Source: a bacterium
GTDB taxonomy: Bacteria; Spirochaetota; UBA4802; UBA5550
Length of the DNA: 15,367 nucleotides
Assembly: GCA_024224995.1 (NCBI GenBank)
Contig: JAAENB010000834.1
Span: forward strand, 1-15,367
Direction: 5' to 3'
The notes beneath the pieces are model-generated. The model saw only the letters and a program-made list of their open reading frames with translations, had not been told where the DNA came from and did no database searches. Both the position numbers and the translations under genes were made by a program. Shown here one piece after another: positions 1 to 5,960 of this stretch (the stretch's first letter is position 1; every line of letters starts with the position of its first letter).

Positions 1-152
1 CAGGTTGTGAGGCTGTTTGAGCGGAGCGAGTTCCGAACGTTCTGCAGAGGTATTACTCCCGGTAGGCATAATTTACATTCCGGGTTGATATACCTTATAT
101 AGCCCGCTCTGCGGGGTCAGCTGCTCTCAAGAAACTCTTTTTAAACAGGGCC
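1..152 (+). repeat. Palindromic element copy A, left arm cut off by window edge
   Basis: The window opens at the last base of a left arm. The conserved loop (2-43) follows, differing from copy C at one of 42 positions, and then the right arm (44-82). The right arm ends in the TTACATTCCG seen in copies C and D, but its inner part differs and is 4 bases longer. Beyond it, similarity to copy C continues: GATATACCTTATAT (about 87-100), CGGGGTC, TCAAGAAACT, and TTAAACAGGGCC ending at 152. It lies downstream of the acyl-CoA dehydrogenase gene, in the same orientation as copy C. No coding sequence is evident in it. Confidence 0.8.
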
Positions 153-185
153 AGTTTCCGGGGATTTTGCCACGGAGCGGTTTTC

Positions 186-243
186 GTGACGTTTTTGTGT
201 AGGGGGGGGAGAGGCATGCCTCGCCCCTACGCAAAAACGTCAC
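186..243. repeat. REP-like long hairpin with CATG-centred palindrome
   Basis: GTGACGTTTTTGTGTAGGGG on the left is mirrored by CCCCTACGCAAAAACGTCAC on the right with one mismatch, which is a U-G wobble in RNA. The centre GAGGCATGCCTC is itself a perfect palindrome. The left arm carries a run of eight G (202-209) opposite four C, so the two arms differ by about four bases there. The GTAGGGG...CCCCTAC style resembles REP-type palindromes that RAYT transposases mobilise. That resemblance is from memory, and no transposase is nearby. It sits 130 bases downstream of the acyl-CoA dehydrogenase stop and could protect or end its mRNA, although no T-run follows. Confidence 0.7.
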
Positions 244-372
244 TGAGGGGTAAACCCAAATAAACACCGCGTACGGGTAGGGGTCGCACCCTTTTCCGGA
301 GCATCTTCGTAAAACAGACCCCGGTATCGACACAGTTTCTGACCTATTTTTCCCGGCCTCGCAGGGCATCAA
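244..372. other. Non-coding tail downstream of acyl-CoA dehydrogenase
   Basis: This is the rest of the 372-base space after the acyl-CoA dehydrogenase gene. It holds GTACGGGTAGGGGTCGCACCC (about 271-291), which shares GTAGGGG with the hairpin at 186-243 and may be a degraded half of a similar repeat. An open frame on the minus strand (127-372) crosses both this stretch and the hairpin. It has no credible protein character or ribosome binding site. I see no T-rich intrinsic terminator. Confidence 0.45.
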
Positions 373-2250
373 TCACTCTTCAGGCGCGCCGGTAAACACT
401 TCCGGCGCCGCGTCCAGTACCGATGCGTCATTTGTTAGTATCGATTCTATTTTGCCAAAAAATTTGGGAAATTCCGTGCCAATATAGAACTGTGACGAAA
501 GCCGCTTTCCGTAATAATAGGCTGCTTCAGGGTTTTCCCGGAGAATGGCTTCCTGCTCCGGCCCCGCGCTGCCCGCAAGAGTCTCCTCTGTCTTTGGTAT
601 TACAAGCGTTAAACTCCAGAGATGCATCCATGCCAGGGAAAGCATAAACATGGCCTGCTGCAGGGCTGTGGCATTCATTAAAATGTGCGGAATTTTCATT
701 TCTTTCATTTCGTCCTTAAGCAGGTCAATAACTTCATCCAGTCGCCGTAATCCTCTTTCTACCGGTGTAATGTATTTTTCATGAACCACGCCTCGCGCGG
801 CCGCGCATGCTGCCGTTACCCTTTTTACAAATACGGTATAATTATACTGTTCCTTATTCATGAGGATCTTCCGCATAACAAGATCTATGGACTGTATTCC
901 GTTGGTTCCTTCTACAATAGCGAGTCCTTTTGATCCGTTCGCCAGGTGCGCTACCGGGTACTCTGTACAGAATCCGTTCCCGCCAAAAACCTGGATTGCC
1001 TCGGATGTTATGAGCCATACCATATCACTGTTGCCTGCTTTACACAGGGGTATGAGCAGTTCTACCAGCGCGTGCGCTTCCGCGGCGCCTTCCGCGTCTG
1101 CGGTAAGCAGGGTTTTCTCGTAATCCAGGTTTTGCGCGAGGAAATAGGTAAGCATTCTCATCCCTTCCACGTATGATTTCATCCAGAGCAGCATTCTCTT
1201 TACATCGGGGTGTTGTATGATTGGTACCCGGGGAGCGGCCGGGTCCAGTGCCCTGGTTATATCGGCTCCCTGGTGCCTGTTCTTCGCGTACGCTGCCGCG
1301 TGCAGATAGGCGTTTCCGGACGTTGCCAGTGCCTGGAGTCCCACGTAGAGCCGTTCTTCGTTCATCATTTGAAACATCACTTTCATTCCTTTTCGCGGCT
1401 CTCCCAGGAGATAGCCCAGGCAACCGCCATTGTCGCCAAAAGAAAGGGAACAGGTCGCGTGACCGTGAAAACCCATTTTATGTTCCGTGCCCGTGCACAC
1501 CAGGTCATTCCGTTCGCTTAAACTCCCGTCCGGGTTTACCAGGTATTTTGGCACCACAAAAAGCGATATTCCTTTTGTTCCCGGTGGATCTCCCTCTATC
1601 CGCGCCAGCACCATATGAATAATATTTTCCGTGAGGTTGTGTTCCCCTGCGCTGATAAAGATCTTCTGCCCGTATATTTTATAGGTCCCGTCTTCCTCTT
1701 CTTCCGCCCGTGCTTTGAGCGAGCCCACATCGGACCCGGATTCCGGTTCCGTGAGGCACATGGTTCCGCCCCAGGTTCCCTGCAGGATCTTTTCAAGATA
1801 GAGCTCTTTTTGTGTCTCTGTTCCGAAGTTGGCAATAAGTCCGGCGACACTGCTGGCCAGCAAGGTATAAAAACTGACCGTTGCATTCCCGGAGCAAAAA
1901 TACTCTTTACACGGTACCGACAGGGACAGAGGCATTCCCATTCCGCCATGGTCGATAGATTCAGATATGCCAATGAACCCGGCTCCGGTTATGGCCGCAT
2001 AAGGCGCGCGATAACACTCCGGCACCGCGACCGTTCCTGTTGCCGGATTATATTTCACCCCTTCCCTGTCTCCCTCTTTATCGACAGGGTAAAACTCCTC
2101 TACTGAGATGGTTTCCGCAAGATTCAGGGTCTCTTCGAATATATCCCTGTCGAAATCCGCGTACTCAGGATACTGCAATATCCTGTCGATCTCCAGCATT
2201 TCAAATAACACAAACCGCACATCTCTTGAATCTACCAGGTAGTTTTTCAT
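373..2250 (-). CDS. Acyl-CoA dehydrogenase, long (about 600 aa) form
   Basis: This 625-residue flavoprotein should introduce a trans-2,3 double bond into an acyl-CoA and pass electrons to an electron-transfer flavoprotein. Its N-terminus (YLVDSRDVRFVLFE, residues 4-17) is the short segment typical of the long subfamily that includes 3-methylmercaptopropionyl-CoA dehydrogenase (DmdC). The middle domain has CLTEPESGSDVG (165-176), the flavin and substrate region. VEGTNGIQ (447-454) holds the expected catalytic glutamate, E448. Residues from about 470 to 625 form the additional C-terminal helical domain, beyond the roughly 380-residue classic enzyme. AGAGAGAGG lies just upstream of the ATG. The gene follows the dehydratase subunit by 96 bases of repeats and is probably in the same unit. 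The substrate is unknown: the family covers acyl, branched and aryl-substituted CoA esters, and DmdC function should not be assumed. Confidence 0.93.
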   Translation of the reverse strand: MKNYLVDSRDVRFVLFEMLEIDRILQYPEYADFDRDIFEETLNLAETISVEEFYPVDKEGDREGVKYNPATGTVAVPECYRAPYAAITGAGFIGISESIDHGGMGMPLSLSVPCKEYFCSGNATVSFYTLLASSVAGLIANFGTETQKELYLEKILQGTWGGTMCLTEPESGSDVGSLKARAEEEEDGTYKIYGQKIFISAGEHNLTENIIHMVLARIEGDPPGTKGISLFVVPKYLVNPDGSLSERNDLVCTGTEHKMGFHGHATCSLSFGDNGGCLGYLLGEPRKGMKVMFQMMNEERLYVGLQALATSGNAYLHAAAYAKNRHQGADITRALDPAAPRVPIIQHPDVKRMLLWMKSYVEGMRMLTYFLAQNLDYEKTLLTADAEGAAEAHALVELLIPLCKAGNSDMVWLITSEAIQVFGGNGFCTEYPVAHLANGSKGLAIVEGTNGIQSIDLVMRKILMNKEQYNYTVFVKRVTAACAAARGVVHEKYITPVERGLRRLDEVIDLLKDEMKEMKIPHILMNATALQQAMFMLSLAWMHLWSLTLVIPKTEETLAGSAGPEQEAILRENPEAAYYYGKRLSSQFYIGTEFPKFFGKIESILTNDASVLDAAPEVFTGAPEE

Positions 2251-2273
2251 AGTTTTCCTCTCTCTTTCTTTTA

Positions 2274-2341
2274 CTGACCCCTGACCCCCGAGCCCCGAGC
2301 CCTTCTCTTAACCGATCACCGATCACCCGGCCCTCCGGGCC
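2274..2341. repeat. Tandem heptamer doublets and GC hairpin between genes
   Basis: Three different 7-base units are each repeated twice, end to end: CTGACCC (2274-2287), CCCCGAG (2286-2299) and ACCGATC (2311-2324). A small GC-rich inverted repeat, CCCGGCCCTCCGGGCC, follows at 2326-2341. It can pair in two alternative 5-bp ways and has no T-run after it. The block fills most of the 96 bases between the dehydratase-subunit stop and the acyl-CoA dehydrogenase start. All three units read as purine-rich heptamers on the transcribed (minus) strand. Confidence 0.75.
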
Positions 2342-2346
2342 ACCGA

Positions 2347-3606
2347 TTACCTTACTCTCCCTGCGTCGATACTCTCCAGCAGCGCCTCAATACGCAAGAA
2401 CACATTCGCCTCGGTATACTTCCGCGCGTCCGCGTGATCCACGTCGATCATGGTACAGGGTATACCCAGGGTTTTGCTGATATTCTTTTGCTGGTCCATT
2501 TGCATTACCGAATAGACCTTGCAGCTGCGGTTGCTTGCGAAGACCACGCCGTCGATGCTGTTCCGCTCAATGGCCGTTGTCATGGATTCAAAACGATTTT
2601 TCATGCCCATGGGGCATACGGAAAAATTCTGAACCCGGGCAAGGTATTCAAGTGGATCTTTTCCATTGTAGTCAAAAAGGTCAAAACCTCCTTCTACACT
2701 TCCAAGACAATAGGTATAACTGGCTGTGGTAATATTTGCCTTCAGCTCTAAAAGGCGTTTCGACATTTTTCGAAGCTGGTGCCAGGGCGCGATGTTGTCC
2801 CAGAGCAGGCGGTATTTTTCTTCGGGTACGGGGAATATATTATTTTTGACCCGCTCTTCGGTTTCATCGGCAAGGAGGCGGTAGTGCTCGGCCAGCTTTG
2901 CTGTTCCCCGGGACGTAAGGAGCGGTGCCATCTGTACAAAGGTATCGAACGCGGTAATTCCCGAAGGGCGGTGAGACGCGTTCTTTATAAAACGTTTCCA
3001 GTGTTTATGGGTCTCTCCGCTATTGCTTACCGCTTCCTCTACCCGGTCCATGTTGAACTTTTGTCCGCTCAATTGTTCTATTGTTTCAATAAGACCTTTA
3101 AACTGGGATACAATATATTCAAGATCCTTGCGCTTCTGTTTATCATAGGCAAAAGGTACATCAAGAACATAGTGCGGTGTTCCCCAGTCACGGTGATAAA
3201 TATCGAACCATTTTACCAGGAGGGAACAGTTATTATTGTTTGATATTAGCAAGTCCGGTTTGGGCAGTCCAAAGGTGGGTGAGTCCTTGCCTCCGTCATA
3301 GGCTGTGCCGAGATCAATCCGGGCGTAGGAACAGATATCGCTGGAATAGCCCATTCCTTCGGCTTTTTCGCATTGCAGCGGCCCAACGCCCTTTCCCGCG
3401 CTCATTGCGGCATGGCTCTCCGGTACCGCGTAAACCACGTTCTCAAACCCGGCAAAGATCTCCGCAGGCACCACTATAGCTATCCACACAACAAAAGCCC
3501 CTTCCTGCGCCTTCTTATGCAGATTCATATAATCCTCAGTCATTATTGCGGATAATCGCTTCCCCGATTCATTCTTCTTAAAACCCGTTTTTTTCTCTTC
3601 AGTCAT
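2347..3606 (-). CDS. 2-hydroxyacyl-CoA dehydratase / benzoyl-CoA reductase family subunit (larger)
   Basis: This 419-residue protein belongs to the HgdA/HgdB-BcrB/BcrC family (2-hydroxyacyl-CoA dehydratase D-component). Such proteins hold a [4Fe-4S] cluster and use a single high-energy electron to dehydrate 2-hydroxyacyl-CoA or reduce an aromatic CoA ester. Candidate cluster cysteines lie in the expected family contexts: ICSYARIDLG (C92), NNNNCSLLVKWFD (C127) and NRSCKVYS (C362). Its length fits one subunit of the heterodimer. The partner is probably the 371-residue protein at 4066-5181. The start has GAGGTGGGAG upstream. That ribosome-binding region is directly abutted by palindromic element copy B, so the gene's leader is partly repeat-derived. 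Sequence alone does not tell dehydratase from aryl-CoA reductase. The ATPase activator (HgdC/FldI or BcrAD type) is not in the window. Confidence 0.88.
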   Translation of the reverse strand: MTEEKKTGFKKNESGKRLSAIMTEDYMNLHKKAQEGAFVVWIAIVVPAEIFAGFENVVYAVPESHAAMSAGKGVGPLQCEKAEGMGYSSDICSYARIDLGTAYDGGKDSPTFGLPKPDLLISNNNNCSLLVKWFDIYHRDWGTPHYVLDVPFAYDKQKRKDLEYIVSQFKGLIETIEQLSGQKFNMDRVEEAVSNSGETHKHWKRFIKNASHRPSGITAFDTFVQMAPLLTSRGTAKLAEHYRLLADETEERVKNNIFPVPEEKYRLLWDNIAPWHQLRKMSKRLLELKANITTASYTYCLGSVEGGFDLFDYNGKDPLEYLARVQNFSVCPMGMKNRFESMTTAIERNSIDGVVFASNRSCKVYSVMQMDQQKNISKTLGIPCTMIDVDHADARKYTEANVFLRIEALLESIDAGRVR

Positions 3607-3618
3607 ACTCCCACCTCT

Positions 3619-3997
3619 CTCTTAAGAAACTAAATTGTGTTTGTGCGCGGGCCTGGAAGCATCGGCTCTTTGGATTGCTGCGGAACTCGCTTTGCTCAAA
3701 CAGTCCTCACAACCCAAAGAGCCGATACTTCCAGGCCAGATGCAGTTCGCAATTCTATTTTGTTTCTAACGTATTTTTTCCCTGCTACACTGGGTCGGTC
3801 ATGCCTCAATATACCGAAAAACGTCATTCGGAATGTAACCTATGCCCGGAGCGATGCCTCCGCGGGTTGTGAGGCTGTTTGAGCGGAGCGAGTTCCGAAC
3901 GTTCTGCGGAGGTATTGCTCCGGGCATAGGTTACATTCCGGGTCGATATACCTTATATTAAGACGCAACCACGGGGTCCGTGCTCTTAAGAAACTAA
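3619..3997. repeat. 15-base direct repeat bracketing elements B and C
   Basis: CTCTTAAGAAACTAA occurs identically at 3619-3633 and 3983-3997, in the same orientation, enclosing most of elements B and C. A diverged version, CTCTCAAGAAACT, is at 124-136 in the tail of copy A. At 3621 it also forms the outer end of element B, pairing loosely with GTTTCTAAC at 3762-3770. It may be the terminal sequence of the element family or the scar of a duplication. Confidence 0.65.
3621..3770 (-). repeat. Palindromic element copy B (diverged)
   Basis: The left arm 3651-3673 (GCCTGGAAGCATCGG...) and right arm 3714-3736 are complementary at 22 of 23 positions. They enclose a 40-base loop (3674-3713) that carries the family loop in reverse orientation (GGAACTCGC, GCTCAAACAG, CTCACAAC). 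The stem is unrelated in sequence to those of A, C and D. Weaker complementarity continues outwards (TTAAGAAAC near 3622 with GTTTCTAAC at 3762-3770). The single stem mismatch is a G-U wobble if the minus strand is transcribed. The copy lies immediately upstream of the dehydratase-subunit start at 3606. Confidence 0.8.
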
Positions 3998-4013
3998 GAT
4001 CTTAAACAGGGCC
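3797..4013 (+). repeat. Palindromic element copy C (fullest copy)
   Basis: The left arm 3829-3863 and right arm 3906-3940 (35 bases each) are complementary apart from two positions, both G-U wobbles in plus-strand RNA. The 42-base loop (3864-3905) reads GGGTTGTGAGGCTGTTTGAG and on. The left flank (GGTCATGCCTCAATATACC, 3797-3815, then GAAAAACGT) matches the flank of copy D in reverse. The right flank up to TTAAACAGGGCC (4002-4013) matches copy A. The flank also holds a small perfect hairpin, CACGGGGTCCGTG. The whole unit is therefore about 215 bases. There is no open reading frame of substance and no transposase. Confidence 0.85.
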
Positions 4014-4034
4014 TTCTTCTTCACAACTTCTCCA

Positions 4035-4070
4035 CTTTTACCTTTCTCCTTTTACCTTTCTCCTTTTACC
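4035..4070. repeat. 14-base tandem repeat at gene end
   Basis: CTTTTACCTTTCTC is repeated perfectly at 4035-4048 and 4049-4062, with a partial third copy (CTTTTACC) at 4063-4070. The third copy contains the stop codon of the dehydratase subunit ending at 4066. On the coding (minus) strand the repeat reads as GGTAAAAG/GAGAAAG, purine-rich like the heptamers at 2274-2324. It may be slippage-prone. No function is evident. Confidence 0.85.
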
Positions 4071-5181
4071 CTGTCCCTATTTGCTTCATCTCCGCGAAAG
4101 CTTCTACCCGGGTTTTAAAAGCCCCGATGTTCTCCCTGTCGTCGAGTGCTATTTCCAGGGGAAGCAGGTCAATTCCTTCTTCCCTGAGACGCTTCTCCAG
4201 AAGAGGTAATTCAAGATATTCATATTCACAAAATTTCTCTCCAATAAAGATTACTCCCCCGGCTCCCCGCTCCTTTGCAAGATTCACAACCGTATCAATT
4301 CTCGCGTCTGCAGAAGGAAGAATGGTGGTACAGGGAAAATGATTCTCGTAAAAATCAAGATAATAATCTGCCGCTGATGCTGTTTGCTCCGGCGTATAGG
4401 CTATAGACCGCGTCATTGAAGAAATATCATTCCCCACGATCCGGAGGCCGGCCCCTTCAATCTCGTTTATAATTGATGCGGGCGGGGGTAGTATTCCGCT
4501 TAGTATAACCCCGGTTTCTGCCGTTTCAATGCTGCCGCTCACCGGTCCCTTTTCCGTGATGAGCTGCTCTAAAGCTTCAACCAGCTCTTCTACGGTCCTG
4601 AAACATCCTTCATGGATGATGCTGCTGTATTCATTAAATGATACGGTCCCTTGCGCTGCCAAAAGCTCCGCCTCACCGGCAAGCTTTCTCATACCCCTGA
4701 AAAGCTCAACACTTTCCTTAAAACGGTCCCCGGAAAAACGAATATCGAACTGATTTTCTAAGGCCCCTATTAACTCATTGATCTCGTTTTTCATATAATC
4801 CCGGGCTTTGCCCTGATTCCATGATACTGCCGGGATATGAATCTTGAACAGAGGCAGCATGTTTTCTTCATTTATTATTTCCGGCAGATTCCTGAGCGTG
4901 TCACAGGCATTATACATAAATATTCCGTCCAAAACCTCGCGCTCGCCTGTTAACAAAAACTCCGCCAGGAGCCGCGATACGGAACAACAATAATTCTGAA
5001 GATGTTTGTCACTTTCCGGCACAGCGTCAAACCGGTCTCGCAACCCCCATAAGACTATTGGAATAAGTCCCATTGAATGAAAAAGCTCCAGGGGCGGATA
5101 AAGCGGAAAACAGCCTATTACCCGCTCATTATTCTTAACCCTCTTTTCCAGGTCTGCCAGGGCGCTATTGATTCGATCCAT
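4066..5181 (-). CDS. 2-hydroxyacyl-CoA dehydratase / benzoyl-CoA reductase family subunit (smaller)
   Basis: This 371-residue protein is in the same family as the protein at 2347-3606 and is probably its heterodimer partner. The N-terminus shows the family pattern GCFPLYPPLELFHSMGLIP (23-41), where the first acyl-CoA-side domain begins. Candidate cluster cysteines are YCCSVSR (C65/C66), NACDTLRNLP (C93) and GEKFCEYEY (C318). It is the first gene after the regulatory region shared with the TetR regulator. Its promoter candidate (TTGACA at 5242-5247, TAGTGT at 5219-5224) is overlapped by a palindromic operator. ATGAGGT precedes the start codon. The 459 bases separating it from its presumed partner are filled by repeats, which is odd for two subunits needed in equal amounts. 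The substrate cannot be told from sequence. Confidence 0.87.
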   Translation of the reverse strand: MDRINSALADLEKRVKNNERVIGCFPLYPPLELFHSMGLIPIVLWGLRDRFDAVPESDKHLQNYCCSVSRLLAEFLLTGEREVLDGIFMYNACDTLRNLPEIINEENMLPLFKIHIPAVSWNQGKARDYMKNEINELIGALENQFDIRFSGDRFKESVELFRGMRKLAGEAELLAAQGTVSFNEYSSIIHEGCFRTVEELVEALEQLITEKGPVSGSIETAETGVILSGILPPPASIINEIEGAGLRIVGNDISSMTRSIAYTPEQTASAADYYLDFYENHFPCTTILPSADARIDTVVNLAKERGAGGVIFIGEKFCEYEYLELPLLEKRLREEGIDLLPLEIALDDRENIGAFKTRVEAFAEMKQIGTG

Positions 5182-5207
5182 ACACTAAACCTCATTAACT
5201 TGATTGA

Positions 5208-5235
5208 ACGTGTGTTTAACACTAAAAACACACGT
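5208..5235. promoter_or_regulatory. Palindromic operator candidate for the TetR regulator
   Basis: ACGTGTGTTT (5208-5217) and AAACACACGT (5226-5235) form a perfect 10-bp inverted repeat with an 8-base spacer. A nested odd palindrome, GTGTTTAACAC, lies at 5212-5222. The site sits between the divergent regulator and dehydratase genes. It covers the -10 element and spacer of the dehydratase promoter candidate, an arrangement expected of a repressor site. The symmetry is seen directly. Its binding by the neighbouring TetR protein is inferred from position. Confidence 0.7.
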
Positions 5236-5247
5236 AGATATTGTCAA
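5219..5247 (-). promoter_or_regulatory. Promoter candidate of the dehydratase operon
   Basis: On the minus strand TTGACA (5247-5242) is followed after 17 bases by TAGTGT (5224-5219), a consensus -35 with a moderate -10. Transcription would begin near 5212, about 30 bases before the start codon at 5181. The palindromic operator candidate covers the -10, so repression by occlusion is plausible. Confidence 0.55.
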
Positions 5248-5254
5248 CCACTTA

Positions 5255-5271
5255 TTTAACATACTGAACAC
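5255..5271. promoter_or_regulatory. Possible second, weaker operator
   Basis: TTTAACATACTGAACAC (5255-5271) resembles TTTAACACTAAAAACAC (5215-5231) inside the palindromic operator and starts exactly 40 bases away, close to four helical turns. It lies just upstream of the regulator's -35. It could be a second binding site allowing autoregulation or looping. The match is imperfect and in an AT-rich region. Confidence 0.35.
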
Positions 5272-5283
5272 ATAAAAAAAGGT

Positions 5284-5313
5284 TTGACAGGGTTTATTTT
5301 ATGAATTTAGACT
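5284..5313 (+). promoter_or_regulatory. Promoter candidate of the TetR gene, leaderless
   Basis: TTGACA (5284-5289) is followed after 18 bases by TAGACT (5308-5313). This places the transcription start at or within a base or two of the ATG at 5320. No Shine-Dalgarno-like sequence precedes that ATG (the upstream bases are AGACTTATACT), so the regulator may be translated from a leaderless mRNA. TATACT at 5314-5319 is an alternative -10, but it would start transcription inside the gene. Confidence 0.5.
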
Positions 5314-5319
5314 TATACT

Positions 5320-5937
5320 ATGAAAGAAAATCCTCTTGAAAAGCTGAAAGATCTGGAACGGGAAGCCAGGAAAAATCTTATTATGGATGCTGCGGAACGG
5401 CTTTTTGCCGAAAAACTGTTCAACAAAGTCAGCGCCAGGGAAATCGCGAAAGAAGCCGGCATCTCTACCGGTACTATTTACACCTACTTCCGGGACCTGG
5501 AATCCCTGTTTGTTGAGACCTCCCTGAGAGGCGCGCACAAACTGGAAGAGCTTTTTAAAGCTGCTCTTGAAAATGAAAATATTTCAATTGAACAGGTTGC
5601 CGCTGACTATCTTAAATATATTATGCAGCATATTGAATACCTGAGAATGCTTCAGCATTCGGTTTTATACGGCACCTTTAAATCGAAAGATTCCGTGGAA
5701 AAACTAAAATCCATTGAACGCTCTATCTTTAACCTTTTTGATCTTTTATTTAAAAAATTTGTCGATTATGATGATAAAAAAATCCGCCTGCTCTCTCACC
5801 TCTTTTTCACCTCCCTTAACGGGATCCTTCTCATGTATGTTAACTTTCCCGGCAGAAGTGATGAGCAGGTTTTTAACCATATGCGTAAACTGGGTGCTCT
5901 TCTTTCGGAACTGATTATGGGAAGTCAGGGGCGGTGA
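5320..5937 (+). CDS. TetR/AcrR family transcriptional regulator
   Basis: This 205-residue DNA-binding protein probably represses the divergent acyl-CoA operon until an acyl-CoA or related ligand binds. The N-terminal helix-turn-helix domain spans roughly residues 18-65, with the classic AREIAKEAGISTGTIYTYF recognition region. The rest is an all-helical ligand-binding and dimerisation domain that I cannot match to a named subfamily. The start at 5320 is the only one that keeps the full HTH domain. It lacks a ribosome binding site, consistent with leaderless translation from the promoter at 5284-5313. The stop is 23 bases before the zinc-ribbon gene, so the two probably form an operon. Divergent TetR regulators are common partners of acyl-CoA catabolic genes. 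The specific ligand is unknown. Confidence 0.9.
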   Translation: MKENPLEKLKDLEREARKNLIMDAAERLFAEKLFNKVSAREIAKEAGISTGTIYTYFRDLESLFVETSLRGAHKLEELFKAALENENISIEQVAADYLKYIMQHIEYLRMLQHSVLYGTFKSKDSVEKLKSIERSIFNLFDLLFKKFVDYDDKKIRLLSHLFFTSLNGILLMYVNFPGRSDEQVFNHMRKLGALLSELIMGSQGR

Positions 5938-5960
5938 CCGGTTAAGAGGGAATATAAACA

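Noticed and set aside
127..372. Minus-strand open frame of 81 codons
   Set aside because: It runs through the REP-like hairpin and repeat debris, has no ribosome binding site and has low-complexity, Arg/Cys/Pro-rich content. It is a chance frame.
1040..2106. Several long plus- and minus-strand open frames overlapping the acyl-CoA dehydrogenase
   Set aside because: They are antisense or shifted-frame shadows of a well-supported gene, are rich in Arg/Pro/Ser and have no family motifs.
3637..3882. Small plus-strand open frames across elements B and C
   Set aside because: They are generated by the palindromes themselves. There is no ribosome binding site and no similar frame is conserved in the other copies.
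3619..4013. CRISPR array
   Set aside because: The repeats are inverted, differ in stem sequence and are not regularly spaced short direct repeats with unique spacers. No cas genes are present.
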